Positions 8,500 through 16,914 of a DNA stretch of 64,000 bases are shown here, in pieces. Below the pieces are notes generated by a model. That model was not told where the DNA came from. It saw only the letters and a list, made by a program, of their open reading frames with translations, and did not search any database. The stretch covers positions 1 through 64,000 of the forward strand of contig NZ_JBHFNQ010000271.1 in the NCBI RefSeq assembly GCF_041929345.1, in the 5' to 3' direction. A program made the translations under genes and the position numbers. Positions within the stretch are counted from its first letter, which is position 1, and the number at the start of each line of letters is the position of its first letter. Source of the DNA: Floridanema aerugineum (GTDB lineage Bacteria > Cyanobacteriota > Cyanobacteriia > Cyanobacteriales > Aerosakkonemataceae).

Positions 8500-9240
8500 A
8501 TGCCAGAACAAAACCCAATCATCATCGCCCAAAACGTACACAAATACTACGGACAATTTCACGTCCTCAAAGGCGTTAACCTCACCGTCAACAAAGGCGA
8601 AGTAGTCGTATTAATGGGCCCATCAGGTTCCGGTAAATCCACCTTTATTCGCACCTTCAACGCCTTAGAAGAATACCAAAAAGGACGCATCGAAATCGAC
8701 GGAATAACCCTCAATAATAACACTCGTAATATTGACACAATTCGCCGAGAAGTAGGAATGGTATTTCAACAATTTAACCTATTCCCGCATTTAACCGTCC
8801 TGCAAAACATCACCTTAGCACCAATTTGGGTACGGAAACGATCGCAAAAACAAGCCCAAGAAACCGCAATGCAACTATTAGAAAGAGTCGGAATATTGCA
8901 ACAAGCTGCCAAATATCCCGCCCAACTTTCAGGAGGACAACAACAACGAGTTGCGATCGCCCGCGCCCTCGCCATGCAGCCTAAAATCATGTTATTCGAC
9001 GAGCCCACATCAGCACTAGACCCAGAAATGGTGCGAGAAGTACTCGATGTCATGCGAACCTTAGCCCAAAGCGGAATGACAATGGTAGTAGTTACTCATG
9101 AAGTAGGATTTGCCCGTGAAGTAGCCGATCGCGTTATTCTCATGGACAGTGGTTTAATAGTAGAAGAAGCCACCCCCGACCAATTTTTCCAACGCCCCCA
9201 AGAAGAACGAACCAAGCAATTTTTATCACAAATCCTTTAA
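8500..9240 (+). CDS. bgtA: amino-acid ABC transporter ATP-binding protein (BgtA-like)
   Basis: This 246-aa ATPase has Walker A GPSGSGKS near residue 38, the signature LSGGQQQR near 145, Walker B IMLFDEP near 166 and the switch His (VVTHE) near 200, all intact. It belongs to the GlnQ/HisP polar amino-acid family. In Anabaena BgtA energises the N-II permease and a basic amino-acid system, so it may serve more than NatFGH. A GAGGT ribosome-binding site lies eight bases before the ATG. The R-M gene on the other strand separates it from natH, so it probably has its own promoter in 8364-8499. Confidence 0.88.
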   Translation: MPEQNPIIIAQNVHKYYGQFHVLKGVNLTVNKGEVVVLMGPSGSGKSTFIRTFNALEEYQKGRIEIDGITLNNNTRNIDTIRREVGMVFQQFNLFPHLTVLQNITLAPIWVRKRSQKQAQETAMQLLERVGILQQAAKYPAQLSGGQQQRVAIARALAMQPKIMLFDEPTSALDPEMVREVLDVMRTLAQSGMTMVVVTHEVGFAREVADRVILMDSGLIVEEATPDQFFQRPQEERTKQFLSQIL

Positions 9241-9250
9241 TCATTTACAC

Positions 9251-9317
9251 AGAAACCCGGTTTTTTCACGTAATTCCATTATTTCAGCGTTAGAGTAGTC
9301 AGAAAAACCGGGTTTCT
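9251..9317. terminator. inverted repeat between convergent bgtA and the next gene
   Basis: AGAAACCCGGTTTTT at 9251-9265 is complementary to AAAAACCGGGTTTCT at 9303-9317. The gap lies between the bgtA stop and a minus-strand stop, so this is probably a bidirectional terminator. The loop is long (37 nt). The same AACCCGG/CCGGGTT theme forms the terminator at 37687. Confidence 0.55.
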
Positions 9318-9323
9318 TGATAA

Positions 9324-9950
9324 CTAATCAATAGGTTCTAGTGGTCTAGGAGTAGAAACTCCCGTAGGTTGAGTAAAATTCCGGCTGGAATTATACAAAG
9401 TATTTGACACTAGAGCAAAAGCCAAATAAGCAGGTAAAATAATAGCTCCTAAAGCCGCCACCATCCCCAAAATAACAAAGGGTTTGTTAGAAGGGCCATA
9501 CTGAGTTCTGTAAGGGTCAATAGCCAGCCTTTCCGGTTTAATTAAATCTCGTAAAGCCACCGGACGCTTAAATCTTACCCGACGGTCATCCAGCTTTTCT
9601 AATAAAATCCAACCAGCCTCTCCCTCTTCCTCACACAAACGCTGTAAAATTGCCGGATCGCGAAAAATATCTCGATTAGCCCGAACAATTTTAAACTCCC
9701 AACCAGTTAAACGCAATTCACGAGGTATTCCCTGCGGTATTCCCTGGGGTACTCCAGGGGGCGAAATATGATGAGATTGCCCAAGCATTTCCATCTCGGT
9801 GTTTATCTTGGATTCATAACGGGTCAAAGTTTCTTCCTCCTGTTCCTCTTTTTCCAGCACTGACTGATACCAGCGCATCCATCCACCCAAAGCTGTTGCC
9901 TGGACACCAAGGCTACCGACAAATAAAGTTAAAAGGGTAAATTCAAACAT
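9324..9950 (-). CDS. hypothetical membrane protein (208 aa) with Pro-Gln-Gly repeat
   Basis: An N-terminal membrane segment and a second near residues 160-185 flank a cytosolic region with an acidic Glu-rich helix, a GVP/GIP-rich repeat (PGVPQGIPQGIP) and a charged domain (WEFKIVRANRDIFRD). Cysteines are scarce and no enzyme motif is seen. It lies between bgtA (convergent) and ribD (same strand, 85 bases upstream). It is probably a cyanobacterial protein of unknown role. Confidence 0.6.
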   Translation of the reverse strand: MFEFTLLTLFVGSLGVQATALGGWMRWYQSVLEKEEQEEETLTRYESKINTEMEMLGQSHHISPPGVPQGIPQGIPRELRLTGWEFKIVRANRDIFRDPAILQRLCEEEGEAGWILLEKLDDRRVRFKRPVALRDLIKPERLAIDPYRTQYGPSNKPFVILGMVAALGAIILPAYLAFALVSNTLYNSSRNFTQPTGVSTPRPLEPID

Positions 9951-10035
9951 CTTTTGCTAGTCTATTCCACATCTTGCTGCTGTAGATCTTCTGGCTTGCG
10001 AAAATAACTGAAATTATCTAAAACTCATCCCTAAA

Positions 10036-11151
10036 TTAATTTATGAGGATTCCTTTTGCCTCCTGCCTGCCTAAAGGTAGATAACCTTCCATCAGACAAT
10101 CTGGGCCAATAGTTCGCCAACTAACCCTTTCCAGAGTTAAAGCTTCTGTCATCTTTTGGAAACCTAAATCACCCACAGGAGAAGGTGCGCCATCCCCACC
10201 GATAATTTTTGGGGCAATAAAAGCCATTACTTTTTGAACAGCAGCTTCTGCGATCGCCGAAGCTGCCAAAACTCCCCCACATTCCCACAACACCGATAAA
10301 AACCCTAAATCATATAAATAAGACATAACTCTAGCTGGAGTTAAAGAATCTAACTCAACTACATTCACACCCTTTCTCAAAAGTAACTTTTGCAGATCGG
10401 GATTTGCTCCTACTTGAGTTAAAACCAAAGTAGCAGCCGCCTCCGTCTCCCACAAATAAGCATTGTCCGGCAACTCCAAACTCCGAGTCATCACCACCCG
10501 CAAAGGATTTCGCGCCTCCACTTGATGACTCGTTAAATGAGGGTTATCCAAACGCACCGTATTCCCACCCACAATCACCGCATCACAAGCAGCCCGCAAT
10601 TGATGTACCACACCACGCGCCGCTAAATCTGTAATCCAAGAACTATGTCCCCTAGTTGTGGCAATTTTCCCATCCAAAGTCATCGCATATTTCAGAATCC
10701 CAAACGGACGTTTATATAAAATGCGATGTACAAAAGCTTCATTTAATTGGCGACAAGCTTCCTCTTCCACCCCTACTACTACTTCTATCCCAGCTTCGCG
10801 CAACCTGTCAATTCCCGTACCGGAAACTAGCGGATTCGGGTCTACCATCCCGACTACCACCTTAGCCACCCCCGCTGCAATCAGCGCCTCCGTACAAGGC
10901 GGCGTTCTCCCGTAGTGATTACAAGGTTCCAAACTCACATAAATCGTCGCACCCCGCGCCAAATGCTCAGCCTCCCGCAAAGCAAACACCTCCGCGTGTG
11001 GCTGACCCGCCCCCGGATGATACCCCTGGCCGACAATTTGTCCATTTTGCACCACCACCGCCCCCACCATTGGATTAGGAGCAGTTTTTCCCAGGGCTTT
11101 ACGGGCTAAATCCAGACATCGACGCATCATGCTGGAGTCAAAATCATTCAT
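10036..11151 (-). CDS. ribD: riboflavin deaminase/reductase
   Basis: This bifunctional 371-aa enzyme performs the second and third steps of riboflavin synthesis: deamination of the pyrimidine intermediate, then reduction of its ribose. The N-terminal cytidine-deaminase-type domain shows HAEVFAL and PCNHYGRTPPC zinc motifs (residues 52 to about 88). The C-terminal RibD reductase domain (about 150-360) contains KYAMTLDGKIAT. The length is normal for fused RibD. It is on the same strand as mreBCD but separated by heptamer repeats, so it is probably a separate unit. Confidence 0.93.
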   Translation of the reverse strand: MNDFDSSMMRRCLDLARKALGKTAPNPMVGAVVVQNGQIVGQGYHPGAGQPHAEVFALREAEHLARGATIYVSLEPCNHYGRTPPCTEALIAAGVAKVVVGMVDPNPLVSGTGIDRLREAGIEVVVGVEEEACRQLNEAFVHRILYKRPFGILKYAMTLDGKIATTRGHSSWITDLAARGVVHQLRAACDAVIVGGNTVRLDNPHLTSHQVEARNPLRVVMTRSLELPDNAYLWETEAAATLVLTQVGANPDLQKLLLRKGVNVVELDSLTPARVMSYLYDLGFLSVLWECGGVLAASAIAEAAVQKVMAFIAPKIIGGDGAPSPVGDLGFQKMTEALTLERVSWRTIGPDCLMEGYLPLGRQEAKGILIN

Positions 11152-11166
11152 TTTCCGATCAATTGT

Positions 11167-11208
11167 TTGGTAGTTGGTAGTTGATAGTTGGTAGTTGGTA
11201 GTTGGTAG
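11167..11208. repeat. heptamer tandem repeat (TTGGTAG)n
   Basis: Six consecutive 7-bp units, five TTGGTAG and one TTGATAG, lie just upstream of ribD. This is the short tandemly repeated repetitive (STRR) class common in filamentous cyanobacteria. Confidence 0.9.
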
Positions 11209-11307
11209 TTAGTAATTCTATTTTTCCTTTTCTATTCTGATTAACAATTTTTATCTCAAATTTTTACTTTTTATATCACACTACCTACTACCCATTACCC
11301 ATTACCC

Positions 11308-11335
11308 GTAGGGGCAATTCATGAATTGCCCCTAC
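11308..11335. repeat. perfect 28-bp palindrome overlapping the mreD stop
   Basis: GTAGGGGCAATTCA is followed immediately by its exact reverse complement. The mreD stop codon (11332-11334 on the minus strand) lies inside it. A near-identical 28-mer is at 20117, and another 28-mer with the same GTAG/CTAC ends is at 61600. It may act as an mRNA 3' end or as a mobile palindrome. Confidence 0.85.
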
Positions 11336-11880
11336 GCATTATTTTCTATCCAATTCATCTTTTCCCACCAAACACTTAATGGATAATAAAGAATTGGAGC
11401 CCATAAACTGCTGAGAATCGCACTCGATAAAGCTATTTGTTGATGTTCTGTCCAAATTTGAGCCAAAGTGCGATCGCCCACCAGACTAAACTGAAGTGCC
11501 AGTACTGTTTCCGCCACCGCAGTCATCCCAAATACAATTAATGCTACAGAAATAAAATCTTCTTGTACATACCTTTGTTTTTTCATCATCGCCGTTAAAA
11601 TTCCCACACAGATCAAACTGAGCGTATGAGAAGGATGCGGTCCTGTCATCCCATCCTGAATTAAACCTAAAGCCAGACCAGCGATCGCACCTTGTAAAAT
11701 ACTCCGCTTCACACTCCAAGCCACCACCCAGATCAACAACCAATTTGGGCCAAGCCCCAACAATTCCATCCCCGGTAGTCGAGTCGGCAAAATTAACGTA
11801 CAGACAACTACCGAACAAGCTGTCACGCCCCAATTCAGCAATTGACGACCATAATAAGGCAAACGAGAAATCTGAATCAT
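11332..11880 (-). CDS. mreD: rod shape-determining protein MreD
   Basis: This 182-aa protein has four or five membrane segments and follows mreB and mreC on the minus strand in the standard order. MreD is an integral inner-membrane partner of MreC in the elongasome that guides lateral wall synthesis. Its sequence is poorly conserved, so the call rests on position, size and topology. The stop codon lies within a 28-bp palindrome. Confidence 0.85.
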   Translation of the reverse strand: MIQISRLPYYGRQLLNWGVTACSVVVCTLILPTRLPGMELLGLGPNWLLIWVVAWSVKRSILQGAIAGLALGLIQDGMTGPHPSHTLSLICVGILTAMMKKQRYVQEDFISVALIVFGMTAVAETVLALQFSLVGDRTLAQIWTEHQQIALSSAILSSLWAPILYYPLSVWWEKMNWIENNA

Positions 11881-11979
11881 TCGCTGTTTAGTTGTCAGTC
11901 TCTTTTATATTTTCCTTGCTTGTTTTTCCGATCAACTTCTAACGAGGCCAGGACAACAATTTGAGTTCCTCAAAATTAG

Positions 11980-12756
11980 TTATTTAGAACTGGCTTGAGA
12001 AGTTTCAGAATTAGTATTTTTTCCCACTGGATAAACAGCTACCCATTCTAAGGAACTTGTCGGAGAGATGAGCGCAATCAGAGCTTCTGGCGCTGGGCTT
12101 TGACTTAAATTCACTGACTCCACACGCCCCACAGGTATTCCTGAAGGAAATAGCTCACTAGCTGAGGAAGTAATCACCACATCCCCACGACGGACATCGG
12201 GAACTCGCTCAAAAAACTGCATTACCGCCTTGTTTCCTGATTTACCCCGCATCACTCCCATAAAACGGCTGCGGTTGATCATCACACCCACACGACTGCT
12301 AGGGTCGCTAATCAACAACACTCTTGCAGTATTATCAGTTACACTACTTACCCTCCCCACCAGACCCCCGGGCGCAGTAACGACAAAATCCACTTTGATC
12401 CCATCCTTACTTCCCCGACCAAGAGTAATTTGTTGCCACCAATGATCCGCACTGCGACCTACAATCGGAGCCGCTATTGCCTGCTTCTTATCTTTGGATA
12501 CATAACCCAAAAGTTCTCGCAGTTTTTGATTTTCCTTTTCGATTTGTTGTAACTTTGCCTCCATTTCCAACACTTTGGCATTAGTTAAAAGTTCTTGCTT
12601 ACTTGGATTAGATTGAAATGGACGAGTAAGCAACTGATAGACTTCAAATAAACTTCCGCCTTGAGTTTGTCTAGCAAACCAAGCAACACTGATTACCAAG
12701 CCTATCAGTGCCATTTGCAACCAATTTCGATCCCACCAACGGCGTAACGTATCCAT
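11980..12756 (-). CDS. mreC: rod shape-determining protein MreC
   Basis: This 258-aa protein has a short cytoplasmic N terminus, one membrane segment near residues 13-30, a coiled coil (about 58-90) and the beta-rich MreC core with GLVGRVSSVTDNTARVLLIS and SGIPVGRV. It links cytoplasmic MreB with periplasmic wall enzymes. It starts 37 bases after the mreB stop and is surely co-transcribed. Confidence 0.92.
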   Translation of the reverse strand: MDTLRRWWDRNWLQMALIGLVISVAWFARQTQGGSLFEVYQLLTRPFQSNPSKQELLTNAKVLEMEAKLQQIEKENQKLRELLGYVSKDKKQAIAAPIVGRSADHWWQQITLGRGSKDGIKVDFVVTAPGGLVGRVSSVTDNTARVLLISDPSSRVGVMINRSRFMGVMRGKSGNKAVMQFFERVPDVRRGDVVITSSASELFPSGIPVGRVESVNLSQSPAPEALIALISPTSSLEWVAVYPVGKNTNSETSQASSK

Positions 12757-12793
12757 AGATAGTAGTCTTTATTCGGAGTGAAAGAGCTTTGGG

Positions 12794-13837
12794 TTATAAA
12801 TTGCGAGAGCGACCACTAAATACGCGATCGAGTTGTTTGATATTTTCTAGCACCCGTCCTGTACCTAAAACTACACAACTCAAAGGATCTGCTGCCACAT
12901 GAACCACAATTCCTGTTTCATGGCTGATCAAAGTATCTAAACCTCTGAGCAAAGCCCCGCCCCCTGCTAACATGATGCCCCTGTCAATGATATCTGCTGC
13001 TAATTCGGGAGGAGTTCTTTCCAAAGTCCGCTTCACTGCTTCTACAATTACCGCCAAAGGTTCAGACATACTTTCCCGAATTTCTGGCCCTTTAATTGTC
13101 ACAGTTCTCGGCAACCCAGAGAGCAAATGCAAACCCCTGACTTCCATAATCGAATCTTCATCAGCAATTGTGGGATAAGCCGAAGCAATTTGAATTTTAA
13201 TTTCTTCCGCCGTTCTTTCCCCAATCACTAGATTATGCACCTTTTTCATGTACTGAATAATCGAATCATTCAGTTCATCTCCAGCGACACGCACCGACTC
13301 ACTCAGCACCGTACCCTGCAAACTCAGTACAGCCACTTCCGTAGTCCCACCGCCAATATCGATAATCATGTTACCCGTAGGTTCAGCCACAGGTAGCCCC
13401 GCACCAATAGCCGCTGCCACTGGCTCATCAATTAATCTTACATCTCTAGCGCCCGCTTGCAGCGCCGCATCCATTACGGCTCGTCGTTCTACCCCTGTTA
13501 CTCCACTGGGAATTCCAATTACTATTCGCGGTTGTACTAAGGCTTGACCTTCGTTGACCCGCTTGATAAAGTGCTTCAGCATTAACTCAGCACTATCAAA
13601 ATCAGCAATTACCCCATCACGCAGCGGACGCAACGCCACCACGTTCCCCGGGCATCTCCCCAACATTTTTTTCGCTTCTTCTCCCACCGCCAATGCTTCG
13701 CCTGTATCTTTGTCAATGGCGACCACTGAAGGTTCCTGGAGAACTATACCTTTACCGGACACATAGACTAATGTATTTGCGGTACCGAGGTCGATACCCA
13801 TGTCACGAGAGATGGATAAGCGATTAAAAAGACCCAC
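12794..13837 (-). CDS. mreB: actin-like cell-shape protein MreB
   Basis: This 347-aa protein starts at a GTG: a GGGGGC ribosome-binding site lies about nine bases before it, and the product then begins MGLFNRLSISRDMGIDLG as in other MreB proteins. The open frame extends 41 codons further upstream but reads as atypical basic sequence. Actin-fold phosphate loops are visible (DMGIDLGTANTLVYV; IDIGGGTTEVAVLSL), as is the adenosine motif IMLAGGGALLRGLD. MreB polymerises beneath the membrane and directs wall growth. It heads the mreBCD operon. Confidence 0.95.
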   Translation of the reverse strand: MGLFNRLSISRDMGIDLGTANTLVYVSGKGIVLQEPSVVAIDKDTGEALAVGEEAKKMLGRCPGNVVALRPLRDGVIADFDSAELMLKHFIKRVNEGQALVQPRIVIGIPSGVTGVERRAVMDAALQAGARDVRLIDEPVAAAIGAGLPVAEPTGNMIIDIGGGTTEVAVLSLQGTVLSESVRVAGDELNDSIIQYMKKVHNLVIGERTAEEIKIQIASAYPTIADEDSIMEVRGLHLLSGLPRTVTIKGPEIRESMSEPLAVIVEAVKRTLERTPPELAADIIDRGIMLAGGGALLRGLDTLISHETGIVVHVAADPLSCVVLGTGRVLENIKQLDRVFSGRSRNL

Positions 13838-14037
13838 GCGCTTTTTGCCCCCAAACAAGAGATGCTTTTTGTAGGACTGTAACCTAACCGTGCAGGATTT
13901 TATTACGTTTTCTATCCTGCGTCTAGTCAAACTAGAAATATTTCTTTTCGGTAGATGCAACCTGAATCTTGAATTGTACCCTCAATTGGTTAAAGTAGAT
14001 AAATAAATAATGAGTACAGCCGTACTGGTAATTGAAT

Positions 14038-14101
14038 ATGACTCTCAATGTTGTAACTTTAGTCGGTCGTGTTGGCGGAGATCCTGACGTGAGGTATTTC
14101 G
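14038..14101 (+). CDS. ssb: ssb exon 1 (single-stranded DNA-binding protein, N terminus)
   Basis: The ATG opens MTLNVVTLVGRVGGDPDVRYF plus the first base of a Glu codon, then the frame is broken by a GTGCG group II intron start at 14102. These residues are the first strands of the OB fold of cyanobacterial SSB. Joined to 16526-16827, the product is a normal 121-aa SSB. Upstream is the divergent mreB gene, so the ssb promoter lies in the roughly 200-base gap. Confidence 0.9.
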
Positions 14102-14745
14102 GTGCGATTCGTTGAGCGAGAAACCAGTCTTCTTAGATTGGGTGTCGTTCACAAGGATAAGTAAACATACTTACTGAACCTTGACAACTTAGCTCCTGAG
14201 AGGGTGAGATGTTAAAGAAAGTTAAGACAAAACAAACTCTTAACAAAGATTTAGAATCAATTCCCTTCTCCCAGATGCAAGGAGATGCGATTCCCCCACT
14301 GGTAAGACTGATTATCACGCCTGGTGAAGCGGGGAATAACGGAGGTCACTCTGAACCTGACAGAGAATCCCTTCTAGCAGAGATTGGCATGAGTAAGTTC
14401 ATCTGAACATTACGTCTGAACCATCGTGACTGACAACAGCCTACACAGGTTATTGGCTGAGCCAAAAGGCAAGGATAAGGGCTAGGCAACTCGAAATTTG
14501 ACCTAGAGGCATCCCCAAAGAAACCCGGTGGATAGTAGGACTCTAACCCAGTCGCAAAGCAGGAGCTAGGAACGAAGTAACCCTTTGTTGTCTCTCGAAA
14601 AGGTCGATAGTCGAGAAGGTAATCAGCCGGATGGCAACAGAGGGAAAGATTGATTCAGAAGCTAATGCCTTTAGGAAAGCTAAAGGATATGCAGACGGAA
14701 TCACGGTGATTTGGAGATAAACAATTCAGTAGAGGTTAAAAAGTC

Positions 14746-16497
14746 ATGGACACGGTTGAAAAGCCGATGTATGGATGGGAAACAATAAACTGGGGTAAAG
14801 CCCAGCGATATGTTTTCAAGCTTCAAAAGAGAATTTATCGAGCCTCTGAACGTGGTGACGTTAAGGCAGTCCGCAAGTTACAAAGGCTGTTGACTACCTC
14901 TTGGTACTCTAAGGTTTTAGCGGTCAGGAAAGTGACCCAAGATAATCAGGGTAAAAATACTCCTGGAGTAGATGGTGTATCGCGCCTCCGCAATCACCAA
15001 AAGGTTAAATTGGCACAAAAGCTTAAATTTAACGATAAATCCCAACCCACCAAAAAGGTTTGGATACCTAAGCCAGGAAAAGATGAAAAAAGACCCCTGG
15101 GAATACCGACAATAGAGGAAAGAGCAAAGCAAGCCCTGCTGAAAATGGCGCTAGAACCGGAATGGGAGGCTAAATTTGAGCCAAACTCATACGGGTTTAG
15201 ACCAGGTAGGTCGGCTCATGATGCAATATCAGCAATCTTTAACAGCATCTGCCAAAAATCTAAGTATGTATTAGACGCTGATATTGAAAAGTGTTTCGAT
15301 CGAATCAACCACTCAAAACTGCTGGATAAACTTCAAACTTCACCTACATTCAGAAAGCAAGTTAAAGCTTGGCTTAAATCTGGAGTGATGGATGGGGGGA
15401 AATTGTTTCCCACAGATGAAGGAACTCCTCAAGGCGGAGTAATTTCTCCCCTGCTGGCTAACATAGCCCTACACGGAATGGAAAACATCCTTGAAGAAAG
15501 GTTCTCTAGAAGAGTCGGCAAGAATAGCGCCAAGCGAAAAATCAGTTTCATCAGATATGCCGATGATTTTGTCCTCATGGACGAAAGCCTTGAAGTCATC
15601 CTAGAAGCAAAAGCAGTAATAGAAGAGTGGTTGGCAGAAATAGGGTTAGCCCTCAAAGCCAGCAAGACCCGAATTACTCACACATTTGAAAAGTATGAAG
15701 GGAAAGCAGGATTTAACTTCTTGGGTTTTCATATCCGGCAATATCCATGTAGCGATAAGCAAAGTGGGTCAGTTGGTGGAGCCGAGAGAAAAAGAGGACA
15801 CAAAACGCTCATAAAACCCAGCGCAGAAGCCATCCAAAGACATCTACAGAAAATAGACGGTCTCATACAGAAGAATAATACTTCTACCCAAGAGCAGTTA
15901 ATAAATGCCTTGAACCCGGTTATACGGGGATGGGCAGCATACTACTCAACCGTAGCAAGTGCCGAAACTTTCAAGAAAGTAGACAGTCTGGTCTTTCAAA
16001 AGCTGTTTGGATGGGCTAAACGAAGAAGAGCGCGGAATCAGAACAATACTGATATCGTCTCAAACTACTGGGGGGTCAACAGAGGACTAGGCTGGAAATT
16101 TATTACCCAGGATAATCAATACGTTCTAGAAAAGCACTCTGGTACTAAAATAAAGCGCCATCTGAAAGTCAAAGGGACGAAATCTCCATACAACGGAGAC
16201 TTATCCTACTGGGGACAAAGATTAAGCCAACATCCAATGCTACGAAACGTAGTAACCAAACTCCTGAAAAAACAAGAAGGGAAATGTAGCGAATGCGGTT
16301 TAAAGTTTATCAGTGAAGATTTGTTAGAAGTACATCACTTAGATCGAAACAGGTCTAACAACAAATCAAAGAATCTCACGCTGGTACATAGACACTGCCA
16401 CGACGTTATACATTCATCAAGAGGTACTGTAGCCAGCCAAGTCATTGAGGAGCCGAATGAGGCGAAAGTCTCACGTTCGGTTCTGAAGGAGAGGTAG
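14746..16497 (+). CDS. ltrA: group II intron reverse transcriptase/maturase with HNH endonuclease
   Basis: This 583-aa protein has RT-0 to RT-7 blocks, with EEGTPQGG-like DEGTPQGGVISPLL near 224-237 and catalytic YADD at 271-274. The maturase domain X (GWAAYYSTVASAETF) follows, and the C-terminal HNH domain has CSECG, HHLDRN and HRHCH metal-binding motifs (about 516-556). It assists splicing and retrohoming of the intron. The frame is intact, suggesting recent or maintained activity. Its last 15 or so codons run through domain V of the ribozyme, so the true functional end may be earlier. Confidence 0.95.
   Translation: MDTVEKPMYGWETINWGKAQRYVFKLQKRIYRASERGDVKAVRKLQRLLTTSWYSKVLAVRKVTQDNQGKNTPGVDGVSRLRNHQKVKLAQKLKFNDKSQPTKKVWIPKPGKDEKRPLGIPTIEERAKQALLKMALEPEWEAKFEPNSYGFRPGRSAHDAISAIFNSICQKSKYVLDADIEKCFDRINHSKLLDKLQTSPTFRKQVKAWLKSGVMDGGKLFPTDEGTPQGGVISPLLANIALHGMENILEERFSRRVGKNSAKRKISFIRYADDFVLMDESLEVILEAKAVIEEWLAEIGLALKASKTRITHTFEKYEGKAGFNFLGFHIRQYPCSDKQSGSVGGAERKRGHKTLIKPSAEAIQRHLQKIDGLIQKNNTSTQEQLINALNPVIRGWAAYYSTVASAETFKKVDSLVFQKLFGWAKRRRARNQNNTDIVSNYWGVNRGLGWKFITQDNQYVLEKHSGTKIKRHLKVKGTKSPYNGDLSYWGQRLSQHPMLRNVVTKLLKKQEGKCSECGLKFISEDLLEVHHLDRNRSNNKSKNLTLVHRHCHDVIHSSRGTVASQVIEEPNEAKVSRSVLKER
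16450..16483 (+). ncRNA. group II intron domain V (catalytic core)
   Basis: The 34-nt hairpin starts GAGCCGAATG, has a GAAA tetraloop at its centre and ends CGGTTC, the standard catalytic domain V form. Domain VI follows at about 16488-16525. Confidence 0.9.
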
Positions 16498-16525
16498 AGA
16501 TGGCGACATCTCTATCGACTCTAAT

Positions 16526-16827
16526 AGTCGGGTAGCGTTGTTTGTAAGTGTACCCTAGCGGTGAATCGTCGCAGTCGTGAAGAAGAACCTGATTGGTTCA
16601 ATTTGGAAATTTGGGGAAAAACAGCAGAAATTGCCGCTAATTATGTTCGTAAGGGCAGTTTAATCGGAATTACAGGCTCTTTAAAGTTTGAATACTGGCA
16701 AGATCGCGCTACTGGGGCTAATCGCTCTAAACCTGTAATTAGAGTAGATAAATTAGATTTATTAGGCTCTAAGCGCGATAATGAAGCTGCTGCTATGGGC
16801 AGCTATCAAAGTAACGACGAGTTTTAA
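16526..16827 (+). CDS. ssb: ssb exon 2 (single-stranded DNA-binding protein, body and C terminus)
   Basis: After intron removal the junction codon is G+AG (Glu), giving RYFESGSVVCKCTLAVNRR. The OB fold continues (PDWFNLEIWGKTAEIAANY, GSLIGITGSLK). The C terminus is short, ending in the acidic NDEF tip rather than the longer tail of E. coli SSB. SSB coats single-stranded DNA in replication and repair and is normally essential. Without splicing only a fragment from an internal GTG at 16561 could be made, lacking the first OB strands. Confidence 0.9.
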
Positions 16828-16914
16828 GTAAGGGTAGAGGACTCCAAGACTCCAAGGCTCCAAGGCAGAAGGTAAAATTCCCCTTGTCTCCTGTTCCTCT
16901 GCCCTTGGCTTTTG

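Larger units (their letters stand above)
14102..16525 (+). mobile_element. complete group II intron inserted in ssb
   Basis: The 2424-nt element begins GTGCG and ends AAT (AY end). Candidate exon-binding sites match the ssb target: EBS1 CGAAAT (14492-14497) pairs with IBS1 ATTTCG (14096-14101), and EBS2 TTACGTC (14410-14416) pairs with IBS2 GACGTGA (14086-14092) with one G-U. A 34-nt domain V lies at 16450-16483. Domain VI has an 8-bp hairpin and a bulged A at 16518, seven bases before the 3' end. An intact maturase is encoded in domain IV. Splicing exactly restores the ssb frame. Confidence 0.93.

Noticed and set aside
10656..11109. Several plus-strand frames opposite ribD
   Set aside because: They overlap a clearly conserved gene, have no ribosome-binding sites and show no family sequence.
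14209..14406. 65-aa frame within the group II intron 5' part
   Set aside because: It lies over ribozyme domain I, including near EBS2. The sequence is constrained as RNA and the peptide resembles nothing.
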